In this document: piece after piece, positions 24,301-31,100 of the stretch
Numbering within the stretch: position 1 is the first letter of the stretch
Layout of the letters: each line of letters begins with the position of its first letter
Source: Archilochus colubris
Taxonomy: Eukaryota; Chordata; Aves; Apodiformes; Trochilidae
DNA: 64,000 bases
Reading direction: 5' to 3'
Assembly: GCA_023079485.1 (NCBI GenBank)
Contig: CM041084.1
Coordinates: 104,600,467-104,664,466 of the forward strand
Program-made: the position numbers and the translations under genes
Notes under the pieces: generated by a model
What the model was told of the DNA's origin: nothing
What the model saw: only the letters and a program-made list of their open reading frames with translations
Database searches by the model: none

Positions 24301-25337
24301 GCATTTACCAGCATCTCTCCTTGGTGGTGACCTGTGTCCAGCTCTTCCCCAGCCCAGCTGGAGAAGCCTTCCAGGGTGGAGGAGCTCCCTTGCCTACATC
24401 TCCCTGGTACTGCAGAATCTGTCCAAGCCCCCAGAAGTAGTACAGCTCTGAGGTATCAGCAAAGCATTTTGTAGAGGAGAGCTGAGATTAAGCAGATTTG
24501 TAAATTGTCTCTTTTAAAACAAACCAATACCTAGTAAAGTTTGAAAAACATCAGTTTCAGAAATGCCAGACAAATCCTTCTGCTCTGACCACAAACAGTA
24601 ATCTTTTCTAGGCTGCAGGTGTTTGTCAGCCATGTACCAAACTCTGCTATTCCAGCTCTCTTCTCTAACATGCTTGCTTTTGCAAAGTGGAGGTAGGTTT
24701 GGTTTAGACATCAGGATGTACAGTATGACTGGAATCCACTGCTCCTGATACTAGCACTCTTATTTTTATCTTTATAGCCATGACAGCAAGTGCAGCAGGA
24801 CAGCCACCACCACATTCTAATGTGTGGACCCTCTATTGCCTAACTGACTTGAGACAAGGTCAAAAATCACCACCCTCCCTTCCTCGTGCTGGAGATGATG
24901 CTGCTTACTTCCAGGCAACCCTCAGTCTTTCCAAGGGGGGAGATGAACAATCTGCTCCAATTTACATGGTCCAAGAAGGAAACAAGAAGGGAAATCCCCC
25001 ACCTTTCATTTTAGTGGGATCTAAGGTCCAGGACACACAGGACTGGAAACATATTCCTAGCCATGCTGTCTTTGCACAGAAAGATGCAGGTCCTAGGAGG
25101 TTCACTACAGTCCCTGTGCCAGTTGCCAGGGCAGCTGATGAGCAAACAGCAAGCTCTGGTTCTGTATCTGCAGAGGAAACTGGGGCTAAACCATGCATGC
25201 CCAGCGTTGTCTCATTTGCCATCCCTCTGGATGATGTGATGTCTGCAAAGAAAGGCTCATCAGCTAGTGATAAGCACACAGGTACTGCAGGACAGGTTAC
25301 CTTGATATCATATCCCATTCTTAGAATGGACTTATGA
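49..25337 (+). CDS. CABYR: CABYR, 3' part, with tandemly amplified exon (13 coding exons in window)
   Basis: CABYR is a calcium-binding, tyrosine-phosphorylated scaffold of the sperm flagellum fibrous sheath; in mammals it has an RII-like docking domain at the N-terminus. That N-terminus lies left of the window. Identification rests on motifs in the single-copy exons: [16 protein letters not shown] and [15 protein letters not shown] in exon 22955-23740, and [11 protein letters not shown] and PPFILVGS in exon 24778-25341, all matching mammalian CABYR as I remember it. Coding exons, all phase 1 to phase 1 until the last: 49-315, 1707-1973, 2267-2473, 3765-4031, 5763-6029, 8493-8759, 12666-12932, 15256-15522, 16918-17184, 19676-19942, 22030-22296, 22955-23740, 24778-25337. 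Together they give 1,407 residues with no internal stop. The position next to OSBPL1A supports the call. Exon use and exact donors are unproven; each repeat exon has a second in-frame donor 9 nt upstream. Confidence 0.85.
316..1706 (+). other. CABYR intron after copy 1
   Basis: It begins with a decayed continuation of the large exon (about 316-455: NVPSATEAV then TGA, later a TGTTGGGATGATGAGA stretch). A worn CR1 in + orientation spans about 547-800. The remainder is the intron body shared by the other units, ending in the polypyrimidine tract before 1707. Confidence 0.75.
547..800 (+). mobile_element. CR1 LINE fragment, worn
   Basis: It resembles the CR1 3' region (TTCAAGTTATGCCAG, then GATATGGCTCTTTGGGAGA). 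The middle is degraded and the 3' tail is lost. Confidence 0.6.
1707..1973 (+). CDS. CABYR: CABYR repeat exon copy 2
   Basis: This 89-codon exon is open in phase 1, with acceptor TTTTCAG and donor GAAG|GTAATG. It starts with the A-type acidic segment ([11 protein letters not shown]) but continues [19 protein letters not shown], intermediate between copy 1 and the A type. The FTQCPS cysteine is not seen in other copies. It has VPLGEEG where later copies have VPPSEEG. The next exon follows after only 293 bp. Confidence 0.85.
1974..2266 (+). other. CABYR intron after copy 2 (short)
   Basis: This holds the decayed exon continuation and a CR1 stub in + orientation (about 2170-2250) that runs to within about 15 bp of the next acceptor. 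The intron body seen in other units is missing, which accounts for the short length. Confidence 0.7.
2267..2473 (+). CDS. CABYR: CABYR repeat exon, short 207-bp variant
   Basis: This is a diverged copy of 69 codons lying 293 bp after copy 2, open in the shared phase. The acceptor is GTTTTGCAG at 2266. It keeps the [10 protein letters not shown] and SPAGPE landmarks but has lost the [11 protein letters not shown] block: a deletion joined CCTGAG to the conserved donor region. The joint makes a good donor, G|GTAGGT at 2473|2474, which keeps phase 1. The old GTAATG donor survives 4 nt downstream but would break the frame. The start of the exon has diverged to [14 protein letters not shown]. Its use in mRNA is likely but unproven. 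Confidence 0.7.
2474..3764 (+). other. CABYR intron after short exon
   Basis: A decayed exon continuation (2474-2560) is followed by a CR1 remnant in - orientation (about 2562-2640) and the common intron body. An AT-rich run with TATTAATA and ATATAT lies at about 3137-3172. No other feature is seen. Confidence 0.7.
3765..4031 (+). CDS. CABYR: CABYR repeat exon copy 3, type A
   Basis: Type A copy of 89 codons, with acceptor TTTGCAG and donor GAAG|GTAATG. The middle is [17 protein letters not shown] followed by [17 protein letters not shown]. It differs from the younger A copies (7, 9 and 11) in SVTSL instead of SSTDL, in SPAEPEG and in ending AMAPCEEG, so it is an older or separately edited member of the type. 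Confidence 0.87.
4032..5762 (+). other. CABYR intron after copy 3
   Basis: The decayed exon continuation spans 4032-4125. A unit-specific block (about 4140-4400) starts near TTCTGGAGGATGTTGATTC and recurs at about 6875, 9210, 13765, 18035 and 20765. A CR1 in - orientation and the common intron body follow. Confidence 0.7.
4400..4640 (-). mobile_element. CR1 LINE fragment, reverse orientation
   Basis: It carries the reverse-complement CR1 text AGAATCATGGAAAGATGATC, then GGTGACTTCACCAGTCCCCT and TTTTTTCCTGACATCC. It was amplified with the units. Confidence 0.75.
5763..6029 (+). CDS. CABYR: CABYR repeat exon copy 4, type B
   Basis: Type B copy: [17 protein letters not shown], then [11 protein letters not shown] and the common Pro/Glu block. 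It is open over 89 codons. Its donor is G|GTGATG where the others have GTAATG. The in-frame GTGAGG donor 9 nt upstream is intact, so this copy may prefer the shorter form. Confidence 0.85.
6260..6537 (+). mobile_element. CR1 LINE 3' fragment
   Basis: The order of CR1 landmarks is clear: AAAAATTTCTTCACTG, CCCAGGGAGGTGATGGAG, TGATCTTGAAGGTCCTTTCC and the tail GATTCTATGATTG. It was amplified along with the exon unit; the same element sits at 13150, 17415 and 20175. Confidence 0.85.
7155..7390 (-). mobile_element. CR1 LINE fragment, reverse orientation
   Basis: Paralogous copy of 4400-4640, starting ATAGAATCATGGAAAGATG. Confidence 0.75.
8493..8759 (+). CDS. CABYR: CABYR repeat exon copy 5, type B
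   Basis: Type B copy, open in phase 1, with acceptor CTTTGTAG and donor GAAG|GTAATG. It has [12 protein letters not shown], then [13 protein letters not shown] like copy 4. It differs in [13 protein letters not shown]. The stretch after the donor has diverged: the readthrough peptide would be NVASDTEAV rather than NVPSATEAV. Confidence 0.87.
8760..10291 (+). other. CABYR intron after copy 5
   Basis: This holds the decayed exon continuation, a diverged spacer, the TTCTGGAGG-type block (about 9210-9480) and a nested CR1 pair (about 9480-10150). It ends in the recombination junction at 10290 that replaced the 5' end of copy 6. Confidence 0.72.
9480..10150 (-). mobile_element. Nested CR1 pair, reverse orientation
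   Basis: The unit-borne CR1 starts at 9480 (GCATAGAAAGATGATCC). It is interrupted near 9510 by a second, longer CR1 beginning CATGGAATCATGAACATTTG and running to about 9990, after which the first one resumes (CCCACTGCTAAGCCATG). The inserted CR1 is absent from the other units. Confidence 0.75.
10292..10538 (+). pseudogene. CABYR: CABYR repeat exon copy 6, 5' end lost
   Basis: From position 10292 the sequence matches the repeat exon (about 246 of 267 bp) and stays open to an intact GAAG|GTAATG donor. The usual acceptor, its pyrimidine tract and the first 21 exon bases are gone. In their place is intron sequence, AGGATTTGCTTAGCAA, which in other units lies about 1 kb further upstream. No AG near the junction gives the phase-1 entry the neighbours need: the candidate at 10290 gives phase 2 and the one at 10297 gives phase 0. 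It is probably skipped. It carries a B-type front ([13 protein letters not shown]) and an A-type rear ([11 protein letters not shown]). Confidence 0.8.
10960..11925 (-). mobile_element. CR1 LINE fragment split by an LTR
   Basis: The CR1 text runs from 10960 to 11135 and resumes at 11875 after a 739-bp LTR. Other units have the uninterrupted form. Confidence 0.75.
11136..11874 (-). mobile_element. Solo LTR, endogenous retrovirus, ERVL-like
   Basis: The element starts TGTCACGG and ends CCAGGACA, so it has TG...CA ends. It is flanked by a 6-bp direct repeat CTCATG (11130-11135 and 11875-11880). On the - strand it begins TGTCCTGGTTTGG, like avian ERVL-style LTRs, and has a TATAAAT box (plus 11581-11587). 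No internal retroviral genes are present. The empty site is seen in sister units as CCTCTCATGTAA. Family is inferred from general resemblance only. Confidence 0.8.
12666..12932 (+). CDS. CABYR: CABYR repeat exon copy 7, type A
   Basis: Type A copy, the first of the young higher-order set. The acceptor is TTTACAG and the donor GAAG|GTAATG, with 89 open codons. The middle reads [15 protein letters not shown], then [16 protein letters not shown]. Its upstream intron carries the A-specific segment with ATTCATCAGAGATAAGTGG, shared with copies 9 and 11. Confidence 0.88.
12933..15255 (+). other. CABYR intron after copy 7
   Basis: This holds the decayed exon continuation, a CR1 in + orientation (13150-13432), the TTCTGGAGT-type block, a short CR1 remnant in - orientation and the B-type intron body. 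From about 14205 on it is nearly identical to 18625-19675. Confidence 0.72.
13150..13432 (+). mobile_element. CR1 LINE 3' fragment, paralogous copy
   Basis: Same element and same position relative to the exon as 6260-6537, so it was inherited by duplication rather than by separate insertion. The tail is GATTCTGTGATTG. Confidence 0.85.
15256..15522 (+). CDS. CABYR: CABYR repeat exon copy 8, type B
   Basis: Type B copy with acceptor TTTGTAG and donor GAAG|GTAATG, 89 open codons. The acidic part is [18 protein letters not shown], then [15 protein letters not shown]. By my count it has about 22 acidic and 7 basic residues, so it is strongly acidic like its siblings. It is nearly identical to copy 10, including about 1 kb of upstream intron. 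Confidence 0.88.
15523..16917 (+). other. CABYR intron after copy 8
   Basis: The decayed exon continuation includes [13 protein letters not shown] near 15603-15645. A CR1 stub in + orientation, a CR1 in - orientation (about 15935-16160) and the A-type intron body follow. It closely resembles 10640-12665 without the LTR. Confidence 0.72.
15935..16160 (-). mobile_element. CR1 LINE fragment, reverse orientation
   Basis: Unit-borne CR1 remnant, the intact counterpart of the LTR-split copy at 10960. Confidence 0.75.
16918..17184 (+). CDS. CABYR: CABYR repeat exon copy 9, type A
   Basis: Type A copy, 89 open codons, acceptor TTTGCAG and donor GAAG|GTAATG. It starts [17 protein letters not shown]; the GEEQ at this place is shared with copy 3, while copies 7 and 11 have GVEQ. 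The rest equals copy 7. Confidence 0.88.
17415..17695 (+). mobile_element. CR1 LINE 3' fragment, paralogous copy
   Basis: Copy of the element at 13150 carried in the second A-B unit; it has the same GATTCTGTGATTG tail change, supporting recent common origin. Confidence 0.85.
18305..18530 (-). mobile_element. CR1 LINE fragment, reverse orientation
   Basis: Unit-borne CR1 remnant within the intron after copy 9, beginning CTGCAGAATCATGGAAATAT. Confidence 0.75.
19676..19942 (+). CDS. CABYR: CABYR repeat exon copy 10, type B
   Basis: Type B copy nearly identical to copy 8, with the same acceptor TTTGTAG and the same [15 protein letters not shown] segment. It differs by having SPAEPEG instead of SPAGPDG, a change also seen in copies 3 and 5, so part of it may have been converted by another copy. 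Confidence 0.88.
20175..20455 (+). mobile_element. CR1 LINE 3' fragment, paralogous copy
   Basis: Copy of the unit-borne CR1. Its tail is GATTCTATGATTG as at 6260, unlike the copies at 13150 and 17415, so unit relationships are mosaic. Confidence 0.85.
21040..21270 (-). mobile_element. CR1 LINE fragment, reverse orientation
   Basis: Unit-borne CR1 remnant within the intron after copy 10, beginning CCATAGAATCATGGAAAGAT. Confidence 0.75.
22030..22296 (+). CDS. CABYR: CABYR repeat exon copy 11, type A
   Basis: Last repeat copy before the parental exon. It is type A, 89 open codons, with acceptor TTTGCAG and donor GAAG|GTAATG. It reads [17 protein letters not shown] at the front and SPAGPEG in the middle. 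The following intron is only 658 bp and joins it to the large exon at 22955. Confidence 0.88.
22297..22954 (+). other. CABYR intron before the large exon
   Basis: The decayed exon continuation and a CR1 remnant in - orientation are followed by a diverged copy of the intron body (about 22640-22954, with TTCCTGTGGCACTGC in common). This is probably the original intron of the single-copy gene. Confidence 0.7.
22495..22640 (-). mobile_element. CR1 LINE fragment, reverse orientation
   Basis: Last unit-borne CR1 remnant, truncated before the diverged intron body that precedes the large exon. Confidence 0.65.
22955..23740 (+). CDS. CABYR: CABYR large exon (parent of the repeat exons)
   Basis: This 262-codon exon has acceptor TTTGCAG and strong donor TTTCAG|GTAAGA, phase 1 at both ends. 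Its first 73 or so residues and its stretch around [12 protein letters not shown] align with the repeat exons. Between them lies about 80 codons that the repeats lack, including [16 protein letters not shown], the conserved CABYR motif. It then continues [18 protein letters not shown] and [13 protein letters not shown], also conserved in mammals. The repeat exons therefore look like internally deleted copies of this exon that gained a donor inside it. Readthrough past the donor would add about 40 residues to a stop at 23860-23862. Confidence 0.93.
23741..24777 (+). other. CABYR intron between large exon and coding region B
   Basis: The donor is GTAAGA and the acceptor TTTATAG. Retention extends the frame to a stop at 23860-23862. 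I see no repeats or other genes in the rest. Confidence 0.75.
23980..23985 (+). promoter_or_regulatory. Possible alternative CABYR polyadenylation signal
   Basis: AATAAA lies 118 nt after the stop at 23860-23862 that is reached if intron 23741-24777 is retained. It would allow a shorter transcript ending without coding region B. Confidence 0.35.
24778..25337 (+). CDS. CABYR: CABYR coding region B exon, with stop codon
   Basis: The acceptor is TTTATAG at 24777. The phase-1 join with the previous exon makes an Ala codon, then ATGACAGCA follows. [31 protein letters not shown] and [16 protein letters not shown] match the C-terminal coding region B of mammalian CABYR as I recall it. The protein ends [18 protein letters not shown] at TGA 25335-25337. 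The exon itself probably runs to a strong donor, GAA|GTAAGC, at 25341. The stop is 4 nt before that junction, so nonsense-mediated decay is not expected. Weaker donors at 25281 and 25295 are possible. Confidence 0.82.
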
Positions 25338-26830
25338 AGAAGTAAGCTTGATTCTCACATGAGTCTTGCATAGGGAGATGACTTGGATTTTGCTACTAAA
25401 AGCTTAATTTAATCCCTTTCAAAATGAAGTAAGGTTTAAGACCAGTGGCTAAACTACTTGTCACATATAACAGACCCAATGCCTTCCTCTGCTTATTACA
25501 CTTTCCAAGTAGTAGTACTAGTCTTGCTCTAGGTTTTAGTCTGAAGTAACAAAGGTCTTTGATCTCAGATTAACAGACCTCTTTATGCCTCTAGCATGAA
25601 CTTTTAAGTTCCATAATATTCAGCATGCGGCAAAGTATTCTCACTTTGTGAGTGCATTTAAATAGCAATAGAAGTAGTTCTTGTTGCACACTTTCTACTG
25701 AGTTAATTTTGGTTTGGGTTTTTTGTTTGTTTTTTTTTTCTAACAGGGTGAGAAGAAAGGCTGTGGACTTCAGGAAGAGTTCAGGAGAAAGGATCTTGCA
25801 TTATAGCGAATTAAGTAACTTAAATACAAATGCTCCAAAAACCACCAGCGATTAGAATGGTATTCCTGTGCATTTTATACCTCTCTAGTACAACATCCTG
25901 ACTGTTAACTTTGTGTAAATTATGACTTCTGAGACAGATCTGCTGCTGCTTTTTTCATTGAAGGGTGGCTCAGCTTCTCCACCTGGTTTATTCATAAGCC
26001 CCAACAGTACTGATGGATTCCATCCAGAGCCACAGGTAGGTCAGTAACCAGGTGGAGTCCCTATTGCTGGGGTTATACTCTAGGAAGGAACTGGACAGAA
26101 ATGTCAGGAACAAAAGAACATGGCCAGTTCTTTCAAACTACAGCATTATCCAGGAGAATGGCTGGCTTCCAGGCAGGGGTTAGGAAAAAGTACCCATTAG
26201 AGGTTTTACAACTATAGGTATGGTCAATTGAATGTGCCAAACTCCTGAAGTAGAAATAGGTCTGGAAAAAAAAATTCTGTTCTCATGAAACAGCAGTTGT
26301 TCTAAACTAAAAAAGCAAAGTTGCTGTTGTGTAGAGGTTTCCCCCTCCTCAGCCTGGGTGGACAGGTTTGTTTTTTTCCTATCAAGGAGTGCTTCACGTT
26401 GTGTGACATGCTGAAGAACTGACCCAACCACTAGACTGTTTCTACGTATCTCAGAATCCCACGTGAAGTTGCACAGGAATTAAAACAGACTTCAAGAAAC
26501 GCTGGCCAGAGTCAAGGCTTGAGTGTAGAGATAAGGCTTGCAAGAGACACCACAGATACTCAGTTTCCCCATCTACACATCACTGTGAGAACTGGGCCCT
26601 CATATGAAAGGTTGCCAAAGAAAAGGCTTTCCTTTATCTATGCAAATGTCTCAGCATCACTACCTTCATAATACTAGTAAACTAAAAAGAGGGGCATCTC
26701 ATTGCCTCATTGCCATTTTCTGTAGCCCATTCTCAAGGCTAGAGCTACAGCCTCACTGCATATTAAAGCAGAAAGTTCTCAGTTCCCCAACCATCCCCAC
26801 CCCTGAATAAACAGATTGTTTCTGCTCAGA
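25338..26830 (+). other. CABYR: CABYR 3'UTR with one intron
   Basis: The intron 25342-25746 has donor GTAAGC and an acceptor with a long T tract ending CTAACAG. The last exon, 25747 to about 26830, ends after AATAAA at 26806. In one frame the start of this exon reads VRRKAVDFRKSSGERILHYS and stays open to 25855; this resembles the RRKA-type tail of mammalian CABYR but is out of frame with the main reading frame. Confidence 0.6.
26806..26811 (+). promoter_or_regulatory. CABYR polyadenylation signal
   Basis: AATAAA, the first canonical signal downstream of the CABYR terminal UTR exon on this strand. Cleavage would be expected near 26825-26840. Confidence 0.6.
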
Positions 26831-26924
26831 TGAAAAGAGGTGCCCAAAGCACTTGAGACACTTCTATTGCTTCAACTTTTGGAGGAGGCTTGCTCAGCAT
26901 TGTCAAACACAACTCACTTCAGAC

Positions 26925-28006
26925 TAGATGCAAGAAGTTTTGAAGCCTTTATTTAGTAGCAATTAAATTATTTGATTAACACTAACCTCCAGACAGCAGT
27001 TAAAATATTGTACAAAGAGCAGCTTGCCCTCTAGAAGCTCTGTACACAGTTCAATATAAACTTACACTCTAAGATTGAATGCACCCCACTGAAAAGGGGT
27101 AAAGCAGCTGCACACAGGAGGCCTCACTGAGGTGCTGTACTACCTTTGAAATACACAAGACTTCCTCCCAGGGAGTTTGCACAGTACAGACACAGGTCCT
27201 GTCCCCCTTGCCAAGTTCCACTGGGTCCTGGACTGATTAGGTTTTTGCCTTTTTGCAGTGGTGCTGGGCACCAGAACTACTTAGTGCATGAAACAGATTA
27301 TTTTTAAAACCTGTTACTAGTGTGCAGTTCAAAACAAATCTGTAGATATTTAAATGGCTCTTAATTCCTTAAATCATAAGGTTGGTAGCAAAACAGGAGA
27401 GCAAAATTCAAAACACACTGCACAAAACATTGAATAAATACCTCTGAGTAATGTTACCAGCTTAAATAACTGCATTAATGCTCCAGAAAGGGGAACACTT
27501 CTGGAATCTCTGAGCAGAGCTCAGGATTTAAGGGACATACTCTAGTAAAAGAAAAGTCACTTAATGAAAAATTACATCTTTACAGAAGTGACACACCCTT
27601 CTTGATTTTACCAAGATAATATTGCAGTTACGGTGTGTGCTTTTAAACATTCCTAGGTCACAATGAATAAAACCAGTTTTACTTGTGCCAGTGTTATCTA
27701 GGAAAGAAAGTATTCACAGAACAGCCGAAGTTGTTCTATTCCTTGTACACCACAACCTAATATAGGTGTATTCAGCAAACAGGGCAGCTTGAAACCATGG
27801 TGACTGACTTTGTCCACCATCAGCCAGAAAAATTATTCCCCTACCTATGGGACTGCAGGTCATGTACCACCAAATTTACTGTGGAGATGCTTAGTTTTCC
27901 ATTTGGTAATGTGTCAGGTTTTTCAGGATATAAGTAAAACAAGGGAAAGCATTAAAATGGATTAAGACTTATCAGTCTGTATCAGTCACAGGCTCCTTAT
28001 TGCATT
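26925..28006 (-). other. OSBPL1A: OSBPL1A 3'UTR
   Basis: About 1.08 kb from the stop codon to just past the first AATAAA on this strand (plus 26948-26953). No long conserved frame is visible. The end point is inferred from the signal. Confidence 0.65.
26948..26953 (-). promoter_or_regulatory. OSBPL1A polyadenylation signal
   Basis: AATAAA on the - strand (TTTATT on +). Cleavage would fall near 26925-26935, roughly 100 bp from the expected CABYR end. Confidence 0.6.
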
Positions 28007-28109
28007 TTAATAAATATCAGGCAAGTTAAAATAGTTTCTGTCCCAGTAGTTGCCAGAATAAAGCCAGTCCTGCGTACCAGTATAAGGATTGGGGCCTTGA
28101 TGGAACCAT
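28007..28109 (-). CDS. OSBPL1A: OSBPL1A last coding exon
   Basis: Acceptor CCTTGCAG. Encodes [20 protein letters not shown], then [13 protein letters not shown] and TAA at 28009-28007. Confidence 0.97.
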
Positions 28110-31100
28110 CTGCAAGGAAACATAGAGCATGTCAGTGAAGCTATTAACACACCTTCATGGGAGTTCAGAACTGCTTTGCTGCATCTTCAGCAGAGTAGTG
28201 TTCAAGGTCATTAGAGTGACTGCAGTTTTAATGCATAACTGAATTCAAAAAGTCACCTTCAGTGGCTGGATGTCTCCATTTGCCACACCACTTAAACATC
28301 ACATGAGTGACATTACTGACACCAGTATTCTGTCACTTGAAACAATCAAGACTATCACACAGAGAAGGACAGGTACACTTTTACTTCAAAGCAGTTGTGA
28401 ACAATCAGATTGGCATGCATAGGCAGTAAGTTTTTGCAGAACACAAACACCACAAGCACTGCAGTCCTGAAAACAGAAAAACATTATTTCCTGGGCATCT
28501 ACGTTTCCCCTTTTTTAAAAAAACCTTGTTTTGCAATGCACCTAACTCAGAACAAGTGTGCCAGCTACCCTCAGTGTAGATGAAGCATCACCTAGAAGCT
28601 ACAGAAGTCATGGTTTATTACAACTTAATTGTGGTTGCATTTCACTGGTAGCACTGAGAGGCTAATCTGAAAGGCCAAAAAGCTGAATCCACCTGCATGA
28701 AGTTACCTGCAAGCTTTTTGCTAAACTGGTGGTTGATGGGACACTCAAGTTTAGCATCTTCTTCCCTTCCTTCTCCCCTCCTACCTAATCTGGAAGCACT
28801 GTGTACACATACAAACATGTAATTAAACCTTTTGGTGGAGGGGGATATGTATCTGTAAAATAAGCTGCACTTACAAGGCTGTACGACTGGCAAATATCCC
28901 CCAGTGGCAAGTAAAACCCTGTCAAACCACCATGGCACAGAAGTTTGTCTTTCCTCCTCCCCATTCTTTTCTGACAATCCTGGAGCCTGTTATTGAAACC
29001 CATTTTCTCTTTGGGCTTAGTTACTCAGTCCTCTGCCTCAGCAGCACACACTGCACACTACCAGGCCTCTAGCATTTTTACTTTTTGTTGAATTCTGCCA
29101 GGCTGGTTTTATAGCACTAGACAGCTTACTAGAAGCTGTTTCTGTGGTTTAAATGCTCCACAGCTTCCTTTCACTTCATTAGCCAAAAAACCCCAATGTT
29201 CTTGCCTTATATGCCTCACTGCAGCAAACACTCACTCAAAATCATGGCATGTGCAAGGCAGCCCATTTTAACTCAGATCTTCCCTTCTAGGGTACCATAA
29301 GGTTTCAGAAGAGAAATTAAAGCACATTTAGACCAAGTATGACTCGATCTCTTAAAAAATCAAAAGCATAAAGGCCACCAGTATTGCAGTGTTATGTTAC
29401 AAGGCAGGGCAGCTATGAGGCAAGTCTTGCTTGGGTCAAAAGATTTGAGGATGCTTATTGGAAGAAATGCCTTGTACCATCTTCATGGTGGTAAACTGAA
29501 CAGTTGGACACCTCAGTGGTTCTCCTGCTGTCCTGGTTAAATGAACTAAAGCCAACAGAAGACAGAAGTCATTCACCTCGGGTACTGTACATGGGTCCCT
29601 ACTCCATCACCTCCACACAGGATGCATCAGCTCTTCCAAAGGGACTGGTGTGGGCATGGGTCATCGAGATCACATCCAGCTCATTATAGCTCTTTCCAGA
29701 GCACAGGGTTTGCAGAGAGGCAGAGCCAGAAGCACAGTCACCTCATCTCTGGCTTTAAGGAATTCTATTATCTAACACATTCCTAGTGTGCTTTCAACCC
29801 TTGTACAGGTGAAGACAATGTGACCCTCCTTCTGCCTCTCCCCTACTTCAGTAAGAAGGGGAAAGGAGATGAGAAGAACCAAGTTTCAGAGACCCAGGAG
29901 ACTCAAAAGCAATCAGATAATCTAGCCAGGTAAGTGATGGGAAAGGAGGGGACTGATTTTTGTCAAAAGCAACAGATCACTGCTGTGTTCAGAATTGGAC
30001 TAGTATTTTACTCAAGTCTTAGGAGTGCTTGTCAGTCTGTAAAATATAAAGGGTTCAACATGAATCACTTCTTCAGAAACACCAAGACTCCACTTCAAAA
30101 GTGTCACTAGGTACTTTGGGAAATGGTTCTATGAGGGAGGAACTTGACTAGACAAAGAAAGAAACCTGCTTTTCTGTGACAAGGAAATTGCAGTTGTTTA
30201 CATCAAAGTTTATATTACACTGCAGTTAAAGACCTAGAGTTGACCTGGGAACAGGTAGGAGAGAGTTTCACTTCACAGTATACATTCCTCCCCAAGCACA
30301 ACTCTTCATCCATACTTTATGTTCCTCCTTTGGAAGCAGTCACACTTGGCATTCCTACTAAAAGGATCAGACACTAGGGATTTTCTGCCAAAGCTTCAGA
30401 AAATTCCTGGAAAACAAAATGTCCTTAAAGGACATTCCAGGCAAGTTCTGAGCAAGTCTATTGTACTTGCACAGCAGCAACTGAAGAACCTTGTGAATTG
30501 TGTCTGTACTAATCATACATCCCAAAAAACAACGCTCGGAGTTGTCCCCTGGGAATTCCCCAATTTCCAATACTAACCTCAGGTGCTTTGAGTTATGCCT
30601 TTAGCTGCTTCAGGCATCTGGAAGAACAAAATGTAACTATCCTTTCCTTTGAAAATGCTTGGTGAGAATTAGAACCACTCTGAATTCAGGAAAAGAAGAG
30701 GGAGGTGCAAGGCTGTCCAGCACTTAACATATTTACTTGGAAGCATTACAGAGATGTTATTTTCCACCAGTTTCAGGGCAAACAAACCCAAACACTTCAG
30801 GAGATCAAGCACAGGAAAAAGACAAAGTCAGACATGTCCAAACCTGGGACTCTGGGATGATGGGTGACTTCATTTGAAAAAAAGAAAAGAGTGATTTATA
30901 GTTACAAACAGACATTTTAAAGATATTTAATCCACACTGTCTGTGTATATTAACAGCTTGTTTAAAGGGAAGAGATGAAGCTTGCTTACTTTTACAGAGT
31001 TTAGCCCTACTGTTTTTTTTTTTCTGTGAAGAGACCACCAATTTATTGTTATACTTTTAAATAGACCATCTCTGGTCAAACTAGATTAATTTGTTCATGT

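Noticed and set aside
24182..24451. 89-codon frame [19 protein letters not shown], signal-peptide-like
   Set aside because: It sits inside the intron between two well-supported CABYR exons, with no splice signals of its own and no recognised family.
25281..25295. Donors CAG|GTACTG at 25281 and CAG|GTTACC at 25295 as the end of CABYR coding region B
   Set aside because: Both are weak at +4 to +6. GTAGQVT continues the match to mammalian CABYR past them, and a strong GAA|GTAAGC lies at 25341.
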